Shown here: one piece after another, positions 16,676 to 29,133 of the stretch | Position numbering within the stretch: the stretch's first letter is position 1 | How the letters are laid out: the number at the start of each line of letters is the position of its first letter | Source of the DNA: Roseovarius aestuarii | GTDB taxonomy: Bacteria; Pseudomonadota; Alphaproteobacteria; Rhodobacterales; Rhodobacteraceae | Length of the DNA stretch: 64,000 nucleotides | Direction of reading: 5' to 3' | Assembly (NCBI RefSeq): GCF_019966515.1 | Contig: NZ_JAIMIB010000001.1 | Span: 248,001-312,000, forward strand | Notes under the pieces: model-generated | Told to the model about the DNA's origin: nothing | Database searches by the model: none | What the model saw: only the letters and a program-made list of their open reading frames with translations | Position numbers and translations under genes: made by a program

Positions 16676-19480
16676 ATGGACACACAATTCGGCAAAGGGT
16701 GTCACCTGCACCTGATCGACGGCTCGGCCTTTATCTTCCGCGCCTATCACGCCTTGCCGCCGCTGACGCGCAAATCCGACGGGCTGCCCATCGGCGCGGT
16801 CAGCGGTTTCTGCAACATGCTGCAGAAATACGTGCAGGATAATGCCGGCCCCGATGCGCCCACCCATGTGGCCGTGATCTTTGACAAGGGCAGCCACACA
16901 TTCCGCAATGATCTCTACCCCGAATACAAAGCCAACCGCGAGGCGATGCCCGAAGACCTGCGCCCGCAGATCCCGCTGACCCGCACCGCCACTGAAGCCT
17001 TCAACATCGCCTGCAAGGAAATCGAAGGGTTCGAGGCCGACGACATCATCGCCACGCTCTCGGTGCAGGCCCGCGACGCGGGCGGGCGCGTGACTATCAT
17101 CAGCAGCGACAAGGACCTGATGCAGTTGGTCGGCGGCGGGGTCGAGATGCTGGATGCGATGAAGAACAAGCGCATCGACGTGGAGGGCGTCGAGGAGAAA
17201 TTCGGCGTCGGGCCTGATCGGGTGGTCGATGTACAGGCGCTGGCGGGGGATTCCGTCGATAACGTCCCCGGCGCGCCGGGCATTGGCATCAAGACCGCCG
17301 CGTTGCTGATCAACGAATTCGGCGATCTGGAAACGCTGCTGGACCGCGCGGGCGAAATCAAACAGCCCAAGCGCCGCGAAACCCTGATCGAAAAGCGCGA
17401 CCAGATCGAACTGTCGAAGAAGCTCGTGCAGCTGGACCTGAACACGCCGCTGGATTTCACCCTTGACGACCTTGAGGTCAGGAATCCCGAGCCTGACACG
17501 CTGCTGGGTTTCCTGGCCGAAATGGAGTTCCGCACGCTCAGCAAACGCATCGCCGACGCGCTTGGGGCGGAACCCCCGGTGATCGAAGACACCCCTGCCC
17601 CGTCCGAGGACAGCGCCGCGCCCGAATGGCCCGCCATCGACCCCGAGAGATATGAACGGGTCAGCGATATGACGGCGTTGCAAAAATGGATCGACCGGAT
17701 CACCTATGTCGGCTACGTGGCCGTGGATACCGAAACCACCTCGCTCAATGAAATGCAGGCCGAACTGGTAGGCATCTGCCTCAGCGTTGATCCCGGCGAG
17801 GCCTGCTATATCCCCCTCATCCACAAAGAAGGTGAAAGCAGCGGCGATCTTTTTGCCACCGATACGCTGGCCGAGGGGCAGCTCGGAACCGACGAAGTGC
17901 TGGAAGCGCTCAAATCGGTGCTGGAGGATGACGCGATCCTCAAGATCGGCCAGAATATGAAATACGACGCCAAGATCTTCGCCCGTTACGGGGTGCGGAT
18001 CGCGCCGATCGACGACACGATGCTGATGTCCTACGCGCTTAATGCGGGCATCCATAACCACGGCATGGATGCGTTGTCGGAACGTTATCTCAGCCACTCG
18101 CCCATTCCGATCAAATCCCTTCTAGGCACCGGTAAATCCGCCATCACCTTTGACCGTGTTCCCGTTGACGACGCGGTAAAATATGCCGCCGAGGATGCCG
18201 ACATCACCCTGCGACTCTGGCATATCTTCAAGCCGCAACTGCACCGCGAAAAAGTCACCACCGTCTACGAAAGCCTCGAACGCCCGCTGGTACCGGTGCT
18301 GAGCCAGATGGAGATGCATGGCATCAAGGTGGACCGCGAAGTTCTAAGCCGCATGTCCAACGCCTTTGCCCAGAAGATGGCCGGGCTTGAGGCGGAAATT
18401 CACGAACTCGCCGGTCGGAGCTTCAATGTCGGTTCTCCGAAGCAGCTTGGCGAAATCCTGTTTGATGAAATGGGCATTGAAGGCGGCAAGAAGGGCAAGA
18501 CCGGCGCCTATGCCACCGGGGCGGATGTGCTCGAAGATCTGGCCACCGAACATGACCTGCCCGCCCGCGTGCTGGACTGGCGGCAGCTTTCAAAGCTCAA
18601 ATCCACCTATACCGACGCGCTGCAAGACCATATCGACCCTGATACCACCCGTGTACACACGTCCTACGTTCAAACCGGTGCCAGCACCGGGAGGCTGGCA
18701 TCGACCGATCCCAACCTGCAGAACATCCCAGTACGTACTGAAGAAGGCCGTCGCATCCGCGAGGCATTCATCGCCACACCCGGCAACACTCTTCTGTCGC
18801 TCGACTATTCCCAGATCGAGCTGCGCATCCTGGCCCATGTGGCCGACATACCGGCGCTGAAACAGGCCTTTGCCGACGGGCTCGACATTCATGCCATGAC
18901 CGCCAGCGAAATGTTCGACGTGCCGCTAGATGAGATGACCCCCGAAGTGCGCCGCCGCGCCAAGGCGATCAATTTCGGCGTGATCTACGGCATTTCGGGC
19001 TTTGGTCTGGCGCGCAACCTGCGCATCCCCCGCTCCGAGGCGCAGGGCTTTATCGACCGCTATTTCGAACGTTTCCCGGGCATTCGCACCTATATGGATG
19101 ACACAGTGAAATTCGCCAAGGAACACGGGCATGTCCAGACCCTCTTTGGCCGCAAGATCCACACCCCCGAGATCAACGCCAAGGGCCCCCATGCCGGGTT
19201 CGCCAAGCGCGCCGCGATCAACGCGCCGATTCAGGGCACCGCCGCCGACATTATCCGCCGGGCGATGATCCGGATGCCGGATGCCATCAAGGGCCTCCCC
19301 TGCAAGATGCTGCTGCAGGTACATGACGAATTGCTGTTCGAGGCTGAAGAAGCCGCCGCCGAGGATGTAATAAAAGCCGCCCGCACGGTCATGGAGGGCG
19401 CCGCCGACCCGGCTGTGCATCTGGACGTGCCGCTGATCGTCGATGCCGGTCAGGGCATGAATTGGGCCGAGGCGCACTAA
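16676..19480 (+). CDS. polA: DNA polymerase I
   Basis: Family A polymerase of 934 residues for Okazaki fragment processing and repair synthesis. N-terminal 5'-3' exonuclease (about 1-290; LIDGSAFIFRAYHALP, EGFEADDIIA, SSDKDLMQL), a 3'-5' exonuclease whose acidic DxE motif is intact (VAVDTETTSL), and the polymerase domain with SLDYSQIELRILAH, RRRAKAINFGVIYG and QVHDELLFE. ATG 16676 is chosen over the upstream open frame because GGCGGGGGCG precedes it and the protein then starts at the exonuclease domain. Confidence 0.97.
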   Translation: MDTQFGKGCHLHLIDGSAFIFRAYHALPPLTRKSDGLPIGAVSGFCNMLQKYVQDNAGPDAPTHVAVIFDKGSHTFRNDLYPEYKANREAMPEDLRPQIPLTRTATEAFNIACKEIEGFEADDIIATLSVQARDAGGRVTIISSDKDLMQLVGGGVEMLDAMKNKRIDVEGVEEKFGVGPDRVVDVQALAGDSVDNVPGAPGIGIKTAALLINEFGDLETLLDRAGEIKQPKRRETLIEKRDQIELSKKLVQLDLNTPLDFTLDDLEVRNPEPDTLLGFLAEMEFRTLSKRIADALGAEPPVIEDTPAPSEDSAAPEWPAIDPERYERVSDMTALQKWIDRITYVGYVAVDTETTSLNEMQAELVGICLSVDPGEACYIPLIHKEGESSGDLFATDTLAEGQLGTDEVLEALKSVLEDDAILKIGQNMKYDAKIFARYGVRIAPIDDTMLMSYALNAGIHNHGMDALSERYLSHSPIPIKSLLGTGKSAITFDRVPVDDAVKYAAEDADITLRLWHIFKPQLHREKVTTVYESLERPLVPVLSQMEMHGIKVDREVLSRMSNAFAQKMAGLEAEIHELAGRSFNVGSPKQLGEILFDEMGIEGGKKGKTGAYATGADVLEDLATEHDLPARVLDWRQLSKLKSTYTDALQDHIDPDTTRVHTSYVQTGASTGRLASTDPNLQNIPVRTEEGRRIREAFIATPGNTLLSLDYSQIELRILAHVADIPALKQAFADGLDIHAMTASEMFDVPLDEMTPEVRRRAKAINFGVIYGISGFGLARNLRIPRSEAQGFIDRYFERFPGIRTYMDDTVKFAKEHGHVQTLFGRKIHTPEINAKGPHAGFAKRAAINAPIQGTAADIIRRAMIRMPDAIKGLPCKMLLQVHDELLFEAEEAAAEDVIKAARTVMEGAADPAVHLDVPLIVDAGQGMNWAEAH

Positions 19481-19495
19481 CCCCGTTTCGATACG

Positions 19496-19849
19496 TTAGT
19501 AGAGCTGCCAGTCGTCGTCATGCGCCACCGCGCCGATTGCCATCCAGCGGCCACGGGCGCGGGCAATGCGACTGTCGCCCCAGGTGCGAAACACCATGTC
19601 AAAGCCGTCAGCGGTGACATTTTCGGCTGAGATGTCGGCACGCGCATTTGTAGCGCTGTCCATATCCCACATCGACAAGGCTACATGCACAACCGGTGTG
19701 GATTTGAACGGTTCGCGGAATGTCACGGCATGTCGGCGTTCGCGGGGTCCGTGGCCCGTCCACATCTCACCACCATCCTCGTAATCCGAGAACAGTATTT
19801 CTTCGCCCTGATCGACGCCAAGCGCCTGTTTCAAAAACTTTTTCATCAC
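19496..19849 (-). CDS. H-type lectin domain protein
   Basis: Small protein of 117 residues. After about 35 residues it shows the H-type lectin (Discoidin-I C-terminal-like) pattern: VTFREPFKSTPVVHVALSMWDMD, a NARADISAENVTADGFDMVF core, TWGDSRIARARGRWMAIG. Eukaryotic relatives bind sugars; bacterial ones are uncharacterised. No signal peptide is visible, so a cytoplasmic location is likely. It sits between polA (convergent) and the F1 ATP synthase operon terminator, and probably has its own promoter. Confidence 0.75.
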   Translation of the reverse strand: MMKKFLKQALGVDQGEEILFSDYEDGGEMWTGHGPRERRHAVTFREPFKSTPVVHVALSMWDMDSATNARADISAENVTADGFDMVFRTWGDSRIARARGRWMAIGAVAHDDDWQLY

Positions 19850-19906
19850 TTACACACAAACAAGTTGCGGTTGTCCCTACTACGACTTTTGGACGAAATT
19901 GCGAAA

Positions 19907-19937
19907 GAAAAAAGAAAAAAGGGGCCCAAAAGACCCC
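19907..19937 (-). terminator. Rho-independent terminator of the atp operon
   Basis: On the minus strand GGGGTC-TTTTG-GGCCCC forms a 6-bp stem (one G-T pair) at 19921-19937 and is followed by TTTTTTCTTTTTTC. It lies 25 bp downstream of the atpC stop. Confidence 0.85.
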
Positions 19938-19961
19938 TGTTCCCGTGGTTATGTGAGGGGA

Positions 19962-20387
19962 TTAGTCGGCGGTCAGACCGATTTCGCCACCCATCGCGAC
20001 CATGTCTGCCAGCAGCTTGGCGGCGTCGTCCACCGGGCCAGGCTCGTTGACAAAGGTTTCCTGCGCCTTCGAGAGTTTCTCTTTGGCGTCATTGATCATC
20101 GATTTAAATTCGTCCTGGGTCATGTCGCCGCGCGGCACAGCACGTTCGGCCAGAACCGAGATGCCGCCGGGGCTGATCTCGGCAAAGCCGCCGGTCACGA
20201 CATATTCCGCCTCGCCTTCGTTGCTGGTTACTTTCAGCACACCGGGACGTAAAGTGGTGATCAGGGGTGCGTGATCCGGCAACGCCGTCATGTCACCCTC
20301 AGCCCCCGGGATCTGCACTTCCTTGGCATCGACCGAGGCCAGCAGACGCTCGGGCGAAACCAGATCGAATTGCACTGTGTCAGCCAT
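19962..20387 (-). CDS. atpC: F1 ATP synthase epsilon subunit
   Basis: Central-stalk subunit of 141 residues that couples rotation to catalysis and inhibits ATP hydrolysis. It has the N-terminal beta-sandwich ([38 protein letters not shown]) and a shorter helical C-terminus (about 90-135). Last gene of the operon, 53 bp after atpD and followed by a good terminator. Confidence 0.96.
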   Translation of the reverse strand: MADTVQFDLVSPERLLASVDAKEVQIPGAEGDMTALPDHAPLITTLRPGVLKVTSNEGEAEYVVTGGFAEISPGGISVLAERAVPRGDMTQDEFKSMINDAKEKLSKAQETFVNEPGPVDDAAKLLADMVAMGGEIGLTAD

Positions 20388-20440
20388 CTATCGGCCTCCG
20401 TATTGGATGTGCGGTGGGGCGATAAAACCCCACCCTACGC

Positions 20441-22761
<2,321 letters not shown>

Positions 22762-22779
22762 GTGCCCTCGTCCTTTCCC

Positions 22780-24318
22780 TTAAGCGAAGTCGGCTGCGAA
22801 TTCGTCCAGCGCGGCCTTGATCTGATCTTCGGCCTCGCCTTTGATCTTCGGATCTTCTTTGGTGATCATGTCCAGCAGCTTCTGATGCTTGCCACGCAGA
22901 TGCGCCAGCAGACCTTCCTCGAAGCGGCCAACCTGCTTGACGTCGATCTTGTCGAGATAGCCTTTGGTCCCGGCGTAGATCATGCAGACGATCTCGGCGT
23001 TGGTCAGCGGCGAATATTGCGGCTGTTTCATCAGCTCGGTCAGACGGGCACCACGCGCCAGCAGCTGCTGGGTGGCGGCGTCAAGGTCGGAACCGAACTG
23101 CGCAAAGGCCGCCATTTCGCGATACTGAGCCAGTGACAGTTTGACCGGACCAGCGACGGATTTCATCGCGTTGGTCTGGGCCGACGATCCAACACGGGAA
23201 ACGCTGAGACCGGTGTTCACCGCCGGGCGGATACCCTGGTAGAACAGTTCCGTTTCAAGGAAGATCTGACCGTCTGTAATCGAGATCACGTTGGTCGGAA
23301 TAAAGGCCGAAACGTCGCCGCCCTGGGTTTCAATGATCGGCAGCGCGGTCAGCGAACCGGCGCCATTATCTTCGTTCAGCTTGGCCGAACGCTCCAGCAG
23401 GCGGGAGTGCAGGTAGAAAACGTCGCCCGGATAGGCTTCACGTCCGGGCGGACGACGCAGCAGCAGCGACATCTGACGATAGGACACGGCCTGTTTCGAA
23501 AGGTCATCATAGACGATCAGCGCGTGGCGGCCATTATCGCGGAAGTGCTCGGCAATGGCGGTGGCCGAATAAGGCGCGAGGAACTGCATCGGCGCGGGGT
23601 CCGAGGCGGTCGCAGCCACAACGATCGAATATTCCATCGATCCGGCTTCTTCCAGCTTCTTCACCAGCTGAGCCACGGTCGAACGTTTCTGGCCCACGGC
23701 CACGTAGACGCAGTAAAGCTTCTTCGACTCGTCTTCGCCAGCGGCATCGTTGTAGGATTTCTGGTTCAGCATGGTGTCGAGAGCAACAGCCGTTTTACCG
23801 GTCTGACGGTCACCGATGATCAGCTCGCGCTGACCCCGGCCAATCGGGATCATCGCGTCAACCGATTTCAAACCTGTCGCCATCGGCTCGTGAACCGATT
23901 TACGCGGGATGATGCCCGGCGCCTTGACGTCGGCCAGACCGCGTTTCTTGGTCTTGATCGGGCCCTTGCCGTCCAGCGGGTTGCCCAGAGCGTCAACAAC
24001 ACGACCCAGCAGTTCGTCCCCGATCGGCACGTCCACGATCGACTTGGTCCGCTTGACGGTGTCACCTTCTTTAATGTCCCGGTCGGAACCGAAGATAACC
24101 ACACCAACGTTGTCGCTTTCGAGGTTCAACGCCATGCCCATGATCGAGCCGGGGAATTCCACCAACTCACCGGCCTGAACATTGTCCAGCCCGTGTACAC
24201 GCGCGATACCGTCACCAACGGACAGCACACGACCAACTTCAGTTACTTCGGCTTCTTCACCAAAGTTTTTGATCTGGTCCTTCAGGATCGCAGAAATCTC
24301 TGCTGCTTGGATACCCAT
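22780..24318 (-). CDS. atpA: F1 ATP synthase alpha subunit
   Basis: Non-catalytic nucleotide-binding subunit of 512 residues. P-loop GDRQTGKT (about 170-177), the [17 protein letters not shown] beta-barrel start and the [17 protein letters not shown] signature are present. Its start codon follows the atpH stop with no gap. Confidence 0.99.
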   Translation of the reverse strand: MGIQAAEISAILKDQIKNFGEEAEVTEVGRVLSVGDGIARVHGLDNVQAGELVEFPGSIMGMALNLESDNVGVVIFGSDRDIKEGDTVKRTKSIVDVPIGDELLGRVVDALGNPLDGKGPIKTKKRGLADVKAPGIIPRKSVHEPMATGLKSVDAMIPIGRGQRELIIGDRQTGKTAVALDTMLNQKSYNDAAGEDESKKLYCVYVAVGQKRSTVAQLVKKLEEAGSMEYSIVVAATASDPAPMQFLAPYSATAIAEHFRDNGRHALIVYDDLSKQAVSYRQMSLLLRRPPGREAYPGDVFYLHSRLLERSAKLNEDNGAGSLTALPIIETQGGDVSAFIPTNVISITDGQIFLETELFYQGIRPAVNTGLSVSRVGSSAQTNAMKSVAGPVKLSLAQYREMAAFAQFGSDLDAATQQLLARGARLTELMKQPQYSPLTNAEIVCMIYAGTKGYLDKIDVKQVGRFEEGLLAHLRGKHQKLLDMITKEDPKIKGEAEDQIKAALDEFAADFA

Positions 24319-24879
24319 TTATCCGACCTCTTTCATTGCATTCTGGAGGGAATTGAGGCGCGAGCGGATCGACGTGTCGATCATTTTCGAACCCACCTTA
24401 ACGACAAGACCGCCGATGAGACTTTCATCAACGGTCGCATTGATCTTTATCGACTTGCCCATGCGGGTCTTCAGCGTTTTCGCCAGCTTGTCTGACTGGG
24501 CCTTGGTCAACGCCTTGGCACTGGTCACATCTGCGGTCATCTCGCCTTTGTCTTCGGCAATCATCGCCTGCAATTGCGCGACAAGCTGCGGCAGCACGAA
24601 CAGGCGGCGTTTTTCGGCCATCAGGCCAAGGCCATTCTGCAATACGCTCTCGAGACCCATCTGCTTGCCAATCGCGGCAATCGCGGCGCCCTGATCCGCC
24701 CGCGAAACGACGGGGCTGCTAATGAGATCGCGCAGATCGGCACTATCGGCCAGCGCTGCGTCGAGATCGCTGATGTTTTCTTCGAGTTTCTTGAGGGACT
24801 TGCCCTCTTTCGAAATCTCAAAGATAGCTGTGGCATAGCGTGCGGCAATGCCGGAAGAAATCGAAGCTGGTTCGGACAC
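24319..24879 (-). CDS. atpH: F1 ATP synthase delta subunit
   Basis: Peripheral-stalk subunit of 186 residues linking F1 to the b subunits. GTG 24879 is preferred: GGAAGG lies about 9 bp upstream and the protein then starts [22 protein letters not shown], as is usual in this order; the frame is open 14 codons further. The C-terminal motif [20 protein letters not shown] is typical. First gene of the operon. F0 genes are absent here, as is usual in Rhodobacterales where F0 is a separate operon. Confidence 0.96.
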   Translation of the reverse strand: MSEPASISSGIAARYATAIFEISKEGKSLKKLEENISDLDAALADSADLRDLISSPVVSRADQGAAIAAIGKQMGLESVLQNGLGLMAEKRRLFVLPQLVAQLQAMIAEDKGEMTADVTSAKALTKAQSDKLAKTLKTRMGKSIKINATVDESLIGGLVVKVGSKMIDTSIRSRLNSLQNAMKEVG

Positions 24880-25362
24880 GTCCACCCTTCCGATAATCTG
24901 GCCCCGGTTGTCGGGCGGCACATAAGCCGCCTCCGGGGGCGTTTCCCGACGATGGTTTTCTTACAAAACATCGAAATTCGGCGTGGGTGTAACAGAGGTG
25001 TGCGCACCTCGCAAGCCAGTTAGATTAACCAATGGAAATGCGAAATTTGTTTGTTTTCAATTACTTGATAAACATGCGACCGTTTGCATCATTTTAAGCG
25101 GTGTAATTATCGACCTGAATCTCACGTTTTGTGCGATTCCTTGGCGTGATCGCCGTCACATTTCGTGAAGTGCTGTTGCCGCTAACAGCATGCGTCCGTT
25201 CGAAGCTGGCGGATTTTCAGCCGAACCCGGCATGTCGGGGCCACACATCATCGCGGTCTGTCGCGACCATCAACGTCAGGCTGACCAACCAGATAGTGGT
25301 TTCTGACGTAAACGTGACCGCACTTTCGCTTTACTGCCAGAAAACCAACCTATCATTGCTGC
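24880..25362. other. atp operon upstream region
   Basis: Gene-free stretch of 483 bp between divergent atpH and the YceI gene. Two hairpin-forming repeats lie on the atp side: GGCGGC (24914-24919) with GCCGCC (24926-24931), and GAGGTG (24995-25000) with CACCTC (25005-25010). The middle is AT-richer and presumably holds the atp promoter, but I cannot assign -35/-10 elements confidently. Confidence 0.5.
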
Positions 25363-25929
25363 ATGCTGCGCACCCTGATCCTCATCTTCGCTCTCTTCGC
25401 CCTGCCCTTGCACGCGGGCCCCGAGAATTATCGGCTGGACGTTGCCCGTTCGAGCGTGAATTTCAACTACCTTCTGGATGGGGTCGAGAAATCGGGTTCA
25501 ATGCCGGTCACCTCTGCCGATCTGCTGATTGACCTCGACAATGTACCCACGAGCCGCGTTCTGGTTACGCTGAACGCCCGGGCTGCGCGCGCCGGGTTCA
25601 TATTCGCGACCGAAGCGATGAAAAGCCGCTCAGTTCTGGATACGGCCCGCTTTCCCGAAATCCATTTCCGCTCCACTCGCATACGCGGAACCCTGCGCGA
25701 CGCGACCGTGGAGGGCAATTTGACCGTCCGAGGTGTAACGCGCCCCGTCACCCTCGATGCACGCCTCTTCCGTCAACGCGGTACGGCGGTGACCGATCGC
25801 TCGAATTTGCTGATAGAACTTACCGGAAGCATCAATCGCGCGAGTTTCGGGGCGGATGGCTACAAGGCGCTTGTCGGCGACCACATCAAACTTCGTATCG
25901 TTGCTCGGATCATGAAAGATATCCGCTAA
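25363..25929 (+). CDS. YceI-family periplasmic lipocalin-like protein
   Basis: Protein of 188 residues with a signal peptide (about 1-19, hydrophobic LRTLILIFALFALPLHA then G). The remainder matches the YceI beta-barrel: YRLDVARSSVNFNY, SVLDTARFPEIHFRSTRI and GNLTVRGVTRPVTLDARL. YceI proteins bind isoprenoid-like or other hydrophobic ligands; the ligand here is unknown. No strong ribosome site precedes the ATG. Confidence 0.88.
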   Translation: MLRTLILIFALFALPLHAGPENYRLDVARSSVNFNYLLDGVEKSGSMPVTSADLLIDLDNVPTSRVLVTLNARAARAGFIFATEAMKSRSVLDTARFPEIHFRSTRIRGTLRDATVEGNLTVRGVTRPVTLDARLFRQRGTAVTDRSNLLIELTGSINRASFGADGYKALVGDHIKLRIVARIMKDIR

Positions 25930-25993
25930 AACGACAGGCCGATGTCGAATATGCACTGGCATCCACCGGGCAAGCTGACATGGTGGGCGCATT

Positions 25994-27232
25994 ATGCGCA
26001 TGCTGATCTCTTTTGCCGCCCTGTTCCTGTCTGTCATTCTGCTGCAGCTTTCCACCGGTGGCGTCGGACCGCTTGACGCAATCTCAGGATTGGCGCTGAG
26101 CTTCAGCACCGCTGAAATCGGCCTGCTGGGCTCGGCACATTTCTTCGGGTTTTTCATCGGCTGCTGGTGGGCACCGCGCCTGATGGGCTCTGTCGGACAT
26201 TCGCGTGCCTTCGCGGCCTTTACCTCGGCAGGCGCTATCGGTTTGCTGGCCCATATGCTGTGGATCGACGCCTATGCCTGGGCGGTGATGCGGATCGCTT
26301 CCGGCATGTGCGTGGCAGGGTGCTACACGGTGATCGAGGCATGGCTGCACGCCAAAGTCACCAACAAGACGCGTGGGCGGGCGATGGGCGCCTACCGGGT
26401 GGCAGACATGGGCGCATCATTGGCGGCGCAAATGCTGATTTCCGTACTGGAACCGGCCTCCTACGTCTCTTACAACCTGCTGGCCATCGTCTGTTGTGCT
26501 TCTCTGCTTCCCCTGACGCTAACCAAGGCGTCGCAACCGGAAACGCCTGCCGCTCCGCGATTGCGCCCCATGCTGCTGCTGGAATGCTCCCCACTGGCCG
26601 CCGCTGGCGTGCTGGTGGCCGCTCTGTCGAGCGCCTCGTTCCGCATGGTCGGGCCGATTTACGGCCAGCAAGTCGGCCTGCAGGTCGAACAGATCGCCTG
26701 GTTCCTCGCCGTCTTCGTGCTGGGCGGCGCACTGGCGCAATACCCCGTCGGCTGGCTGGCGGACCGGTTCAATCGTCGGCATGTGCTGATCGGTCTGTCA
26801 TTCGCCGCCGTAATCTCATGCGCGTTCGGCGCCTATTCCGATCAGCTTGGCCCGAGTGGCATCATGATCGCCGCTTTCTTCTTTGGGCTGACCAGCTTTC
26901 CAATCTTTTCCATATCGGCTGCCCACGCCAATGATTTCGCCGACAATTCGCAAAGGGTCGAACTTTCTGCCGCGCTAATGTTTTTCTATGCGCTCGGCGC
27001 CATCGCGGCACCCCTGCTTGCTTCGAAACTGATCGACGCCTACGGCCCGTCCGCGATGTTCGTGATGATCTCAGTCGGTCATCTCCTGCTGGTGTTCTTC
27101 AGCATCGTCCGAATGAAAGCGCGCAAAACCCGCGATGATCGCACGCCTTATATCTGGAGTCCGCGCACCAGCTTTACCCTTGGCCGCCTGACCAGCCGTC
27201 TGCGGGATAAACACAACGATCAGGCCCCCTAG
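25994..27232 (+). CDS. MFS transporter
   Basis: Membrane protein of 412 residues with about 12 hydrophobic helices; the MFS loop motif appears as QYPVGWLADRFNRRHVLIG between helices 8 and 9, and a related RASGMCVAGCYTVIEAWLH-like region (RIASGM here) occurs in the N-terminal half. Substrate cannot be inferred. It lies 59 bp upstream of metG on the same strand and may be co-transcribed with it. Confidence 0.88.
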   Translation: MRMLISFAALFLSVILLQLSTGGVGPLDAISGLALSFSTAEIGLLGSAHFFGFFIGCWWAPRLMGSVGHSRAFAAFTSAGAIGLLAHMLWIDAYAWAVMRIASGMCVAGCYTVIEAWLHAKVTNKTRGRAMGAYRVADMGASLAAQMLISVLEPASYVSYNLLAIVCCASLLPLTLTKASQPETPAAPRLRPMLLLECSPLAAAGVLVAALSSASFRMVGPIYGQQVGLQVEQIAWFLAVFVLGGALAQYPVGWLADRFNRRHVLIGLSFAAVISCAFGAYSDQLGPSGIMIAAFFFGLTSFPIFSISAAHANDFADNSQRVELSAALMFFYALGAIAAPLLASKLIDAYGPSAMFVMISVGHLLLVFFSIVRMKARKTRDDRTPYIWSPRTSFTLGRLTSRLRDKHNDQAP

Positions 27233-27291
27233 CCCTGCCTGGCAAGCTGGGGTAAACGGGGCCAAACACGCGACACCAAGGCAGGCATTTC

Positions 27292-29004
27292 ATGGCACGG
27301 CATCTGATCACATCGGCCATTCCGTATATCAACGGGATCAAGCATCTGGGCAATCTGATAGGTTCGCAACTGCCCGCAGATCTATATGCCCGTTACCTGC
27401 GCGGTCGCGGACATGAGGTCTTGTTCCTCTGCGCCACCGACGAACACGGCACCCCTGCTGAACTGGCCGCCGCCAAGGCTGGCAAACCGGTTGCCGACTA
27501 TTGCGCCGAAATGTGGGACGTGCAGAACCGTCTGGGTCAAGGCTTTTGCCTCAGCTTCGATCACTTCGGACGGTCGTCGAGCGCCCAGAACCAGAAGCTT
27601 ACCCAGCATTTTGCAGGTCGTCTGGACGATGCCGGCCTCATTCGCGAGGTCAGCGAGAAACAGGTCTATTCCAATGCCGATGGCCGTTTCCTGCCGGACC
27701 GCTATATCGAGGGCACCTGCCCCAATTGCGGCTACGATAAAGCCCGTGGCGATCAGTGCGAGAATTGCACCAAACAGCTTGACCCGACCGATCTGATCGA
27801 GCCACGCAGCGCAGTGTCCGGCTCGACCGATCTTGAGGTGCGCGAAACCAAGCACCTTTACCTGTGCCAAAGCAAAATGCGCGATGATCTGAACAAATGG
27901 ATCAACGGCAAGAAAGACTGGCCGATCCTGACCACCTCGATCGCCAAGAAATGGCTGAACGACGGCGACGGGCTGCAGGATCGTGGCATCACCCGCGACC
28001 TTGACTGGGGCGTCCCGGTCAGGCGCGGCGATCAGTACTGGCCGGGTATGGAAGGCAAAGTCTTCTACGTCTGGTTCGACGCGCCGATCGAATATATTGC
28101 CTGCGCGCAGGAGTGGCAGGATGCGGGCAAAGGCAGCGACTGGGAACGCTGGTGGCGCACCGACAAGGGGGCCGATGACGTGACCTACACACAGTTCATG
28201 GGCAAGGATAACGTGCCCTTCCATACGCTCAGCTTCCCGGCAACCATTCTGGGTTCGGGCGAGCCGTGGAAGCTCGTGGATTACATCAAGTCGTTCAACT
28301 ACCTGAACTATGATGGCGGCCAGTTCAGCACCTCGCAGGGGCGCGGCATCTTCATGGATCACGCGCTTGAAATCCTACCCTCGGATTACTGGCGCTGGTG
28401 GCTTCTGTCCCACGCGCCCGAAAGCAGCGACAGCGAATTCACCTGGGAGAACTTTCAGGCGTCGGTCAACAAGGACCTCGCCGACGTGCTGGGCAATTTC
28501 GTTTCCCGCGTCACCAAATTCTGCCGCTCGAAATTCAGCGAAGTGGTACCTTCTGGCGGCGCATACGGCCCGCAGGAAGAGGCATTGATTGCCGAACTCA
28601 CCACCCGCATCCGCGCCTACGAGGACTATATGGAGGCGATGGAGGTGCGCAAATCGGCATCTGAGCTGCGCGCGATCTGGGTGGCGGGCAACGAGTACCT
28701 GCAATCCGCCGCTCCCTGGGCCGCGTTCAAGGAAGACCCGGACAAAGCCGCGATGCAGATCCGCCTGGCGCTGAACCTGATCCGCCTTTACGCAGTGCTG
28801 TCGGCGCCGTTCATCCCCGAGGCACAGGCCGCGATGCTGGCCGCAATGAAGACCGACGATGACAGCTGGCCGGATGATGTATCTGCGGCGCTGGCTACGC
28901 TCGCGCCGGGCCACGGCTTCACTGTCCCGGATGTGCTCTTTGCAAAGATCACTGATGAACAGCGCGAGGAATGGCAGGCGCGGTTCTCGGGTACGCGAAC
29001 ATAG
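27292..29004 (+). CDS. metG: Methionyl-tRNA synthetase
   Basis: Class I aminoacyl-tRNA synthetase of 570 residues charging tRNA-Met. The HIGH-type motif is KHLGN near residue 15, a zinc-knuckle with [17 protein letters not shown] lies around 143-160, and the anticodon-binding helical domain occupies the C-terminal third. The KMSKS loop reads QFSTSQG (344-350), without the usual lysines. No C-terminal EMAP-like tRNA-binding domain is present, which fits the short form. Function is otherwise secure. Confidence 0.96.
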   Translation: MARHLITSAIPYINGIKHLGNLIGSQLPADLYARYLRGRGHEVLFLCATDEHGTPAELAAAKAGKPVADYCAEMWDVQNRLGQGFCLSFDHFGRSSSAQNQKLTQHFAGRLDDAGLIREVSEKQVYSNADGRFLPDRYIEGTCPNCGYDKARGDQCENCTKQLDPTDLIEPRSAVSGSTDLEVRETKHLYLCQSKMRDDLNKWINGKKDWPILTTSIAKKWLNDGDGLQDRGITRDLDWGVPVRRGDQYWPGMEGKVFYVWFDAPIEYIACAQEWQDAGKGSDWERWWRTDKGADDVTYTQFMGKDNVPFHTLSFPATILGSGEPWKLVDYIKSFNYLNYDGGQFSTSQGRGIFMDHALEILPSDYWRWWLLSHAPESSDSEFTWENFQASVNKDLADVLGNFVSRVTKFCRSKFSEVVPSGGAYGPQEEALIAELTTRIRAYEDYMEAMEVRKSASELRAIWVAGNEYLQSAAPWAAFKEDPDKAAMQIRLALNLIRLYAVLSAPFIPEAQAAMLAAMKTDDDSWPDDVSAALATLAPGHGFTVPDVLFAKITDEQREEWQARFSGTRT

Positions 29005-29133
29005 CTTTCGAACAGCGGTAACGTACCAATTCAGCGCTTCTGGCCAGTATGATACTCAGGCATATAACCGCTTGTGTACTTCTTCCTCGTTGCAGCGCCC
29101 GGTCCGGAAAGAATGACGCCAATCTGACGATGG

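Noticed and set aside
16589-18097. 502-codon open frame on the minus strand
   Set aside because: Lies wholly opposite polA and its translation has no recognisable motif.
27382-28362. 326-codon minus-strand frame
   Set aside because: Shadow of metG.
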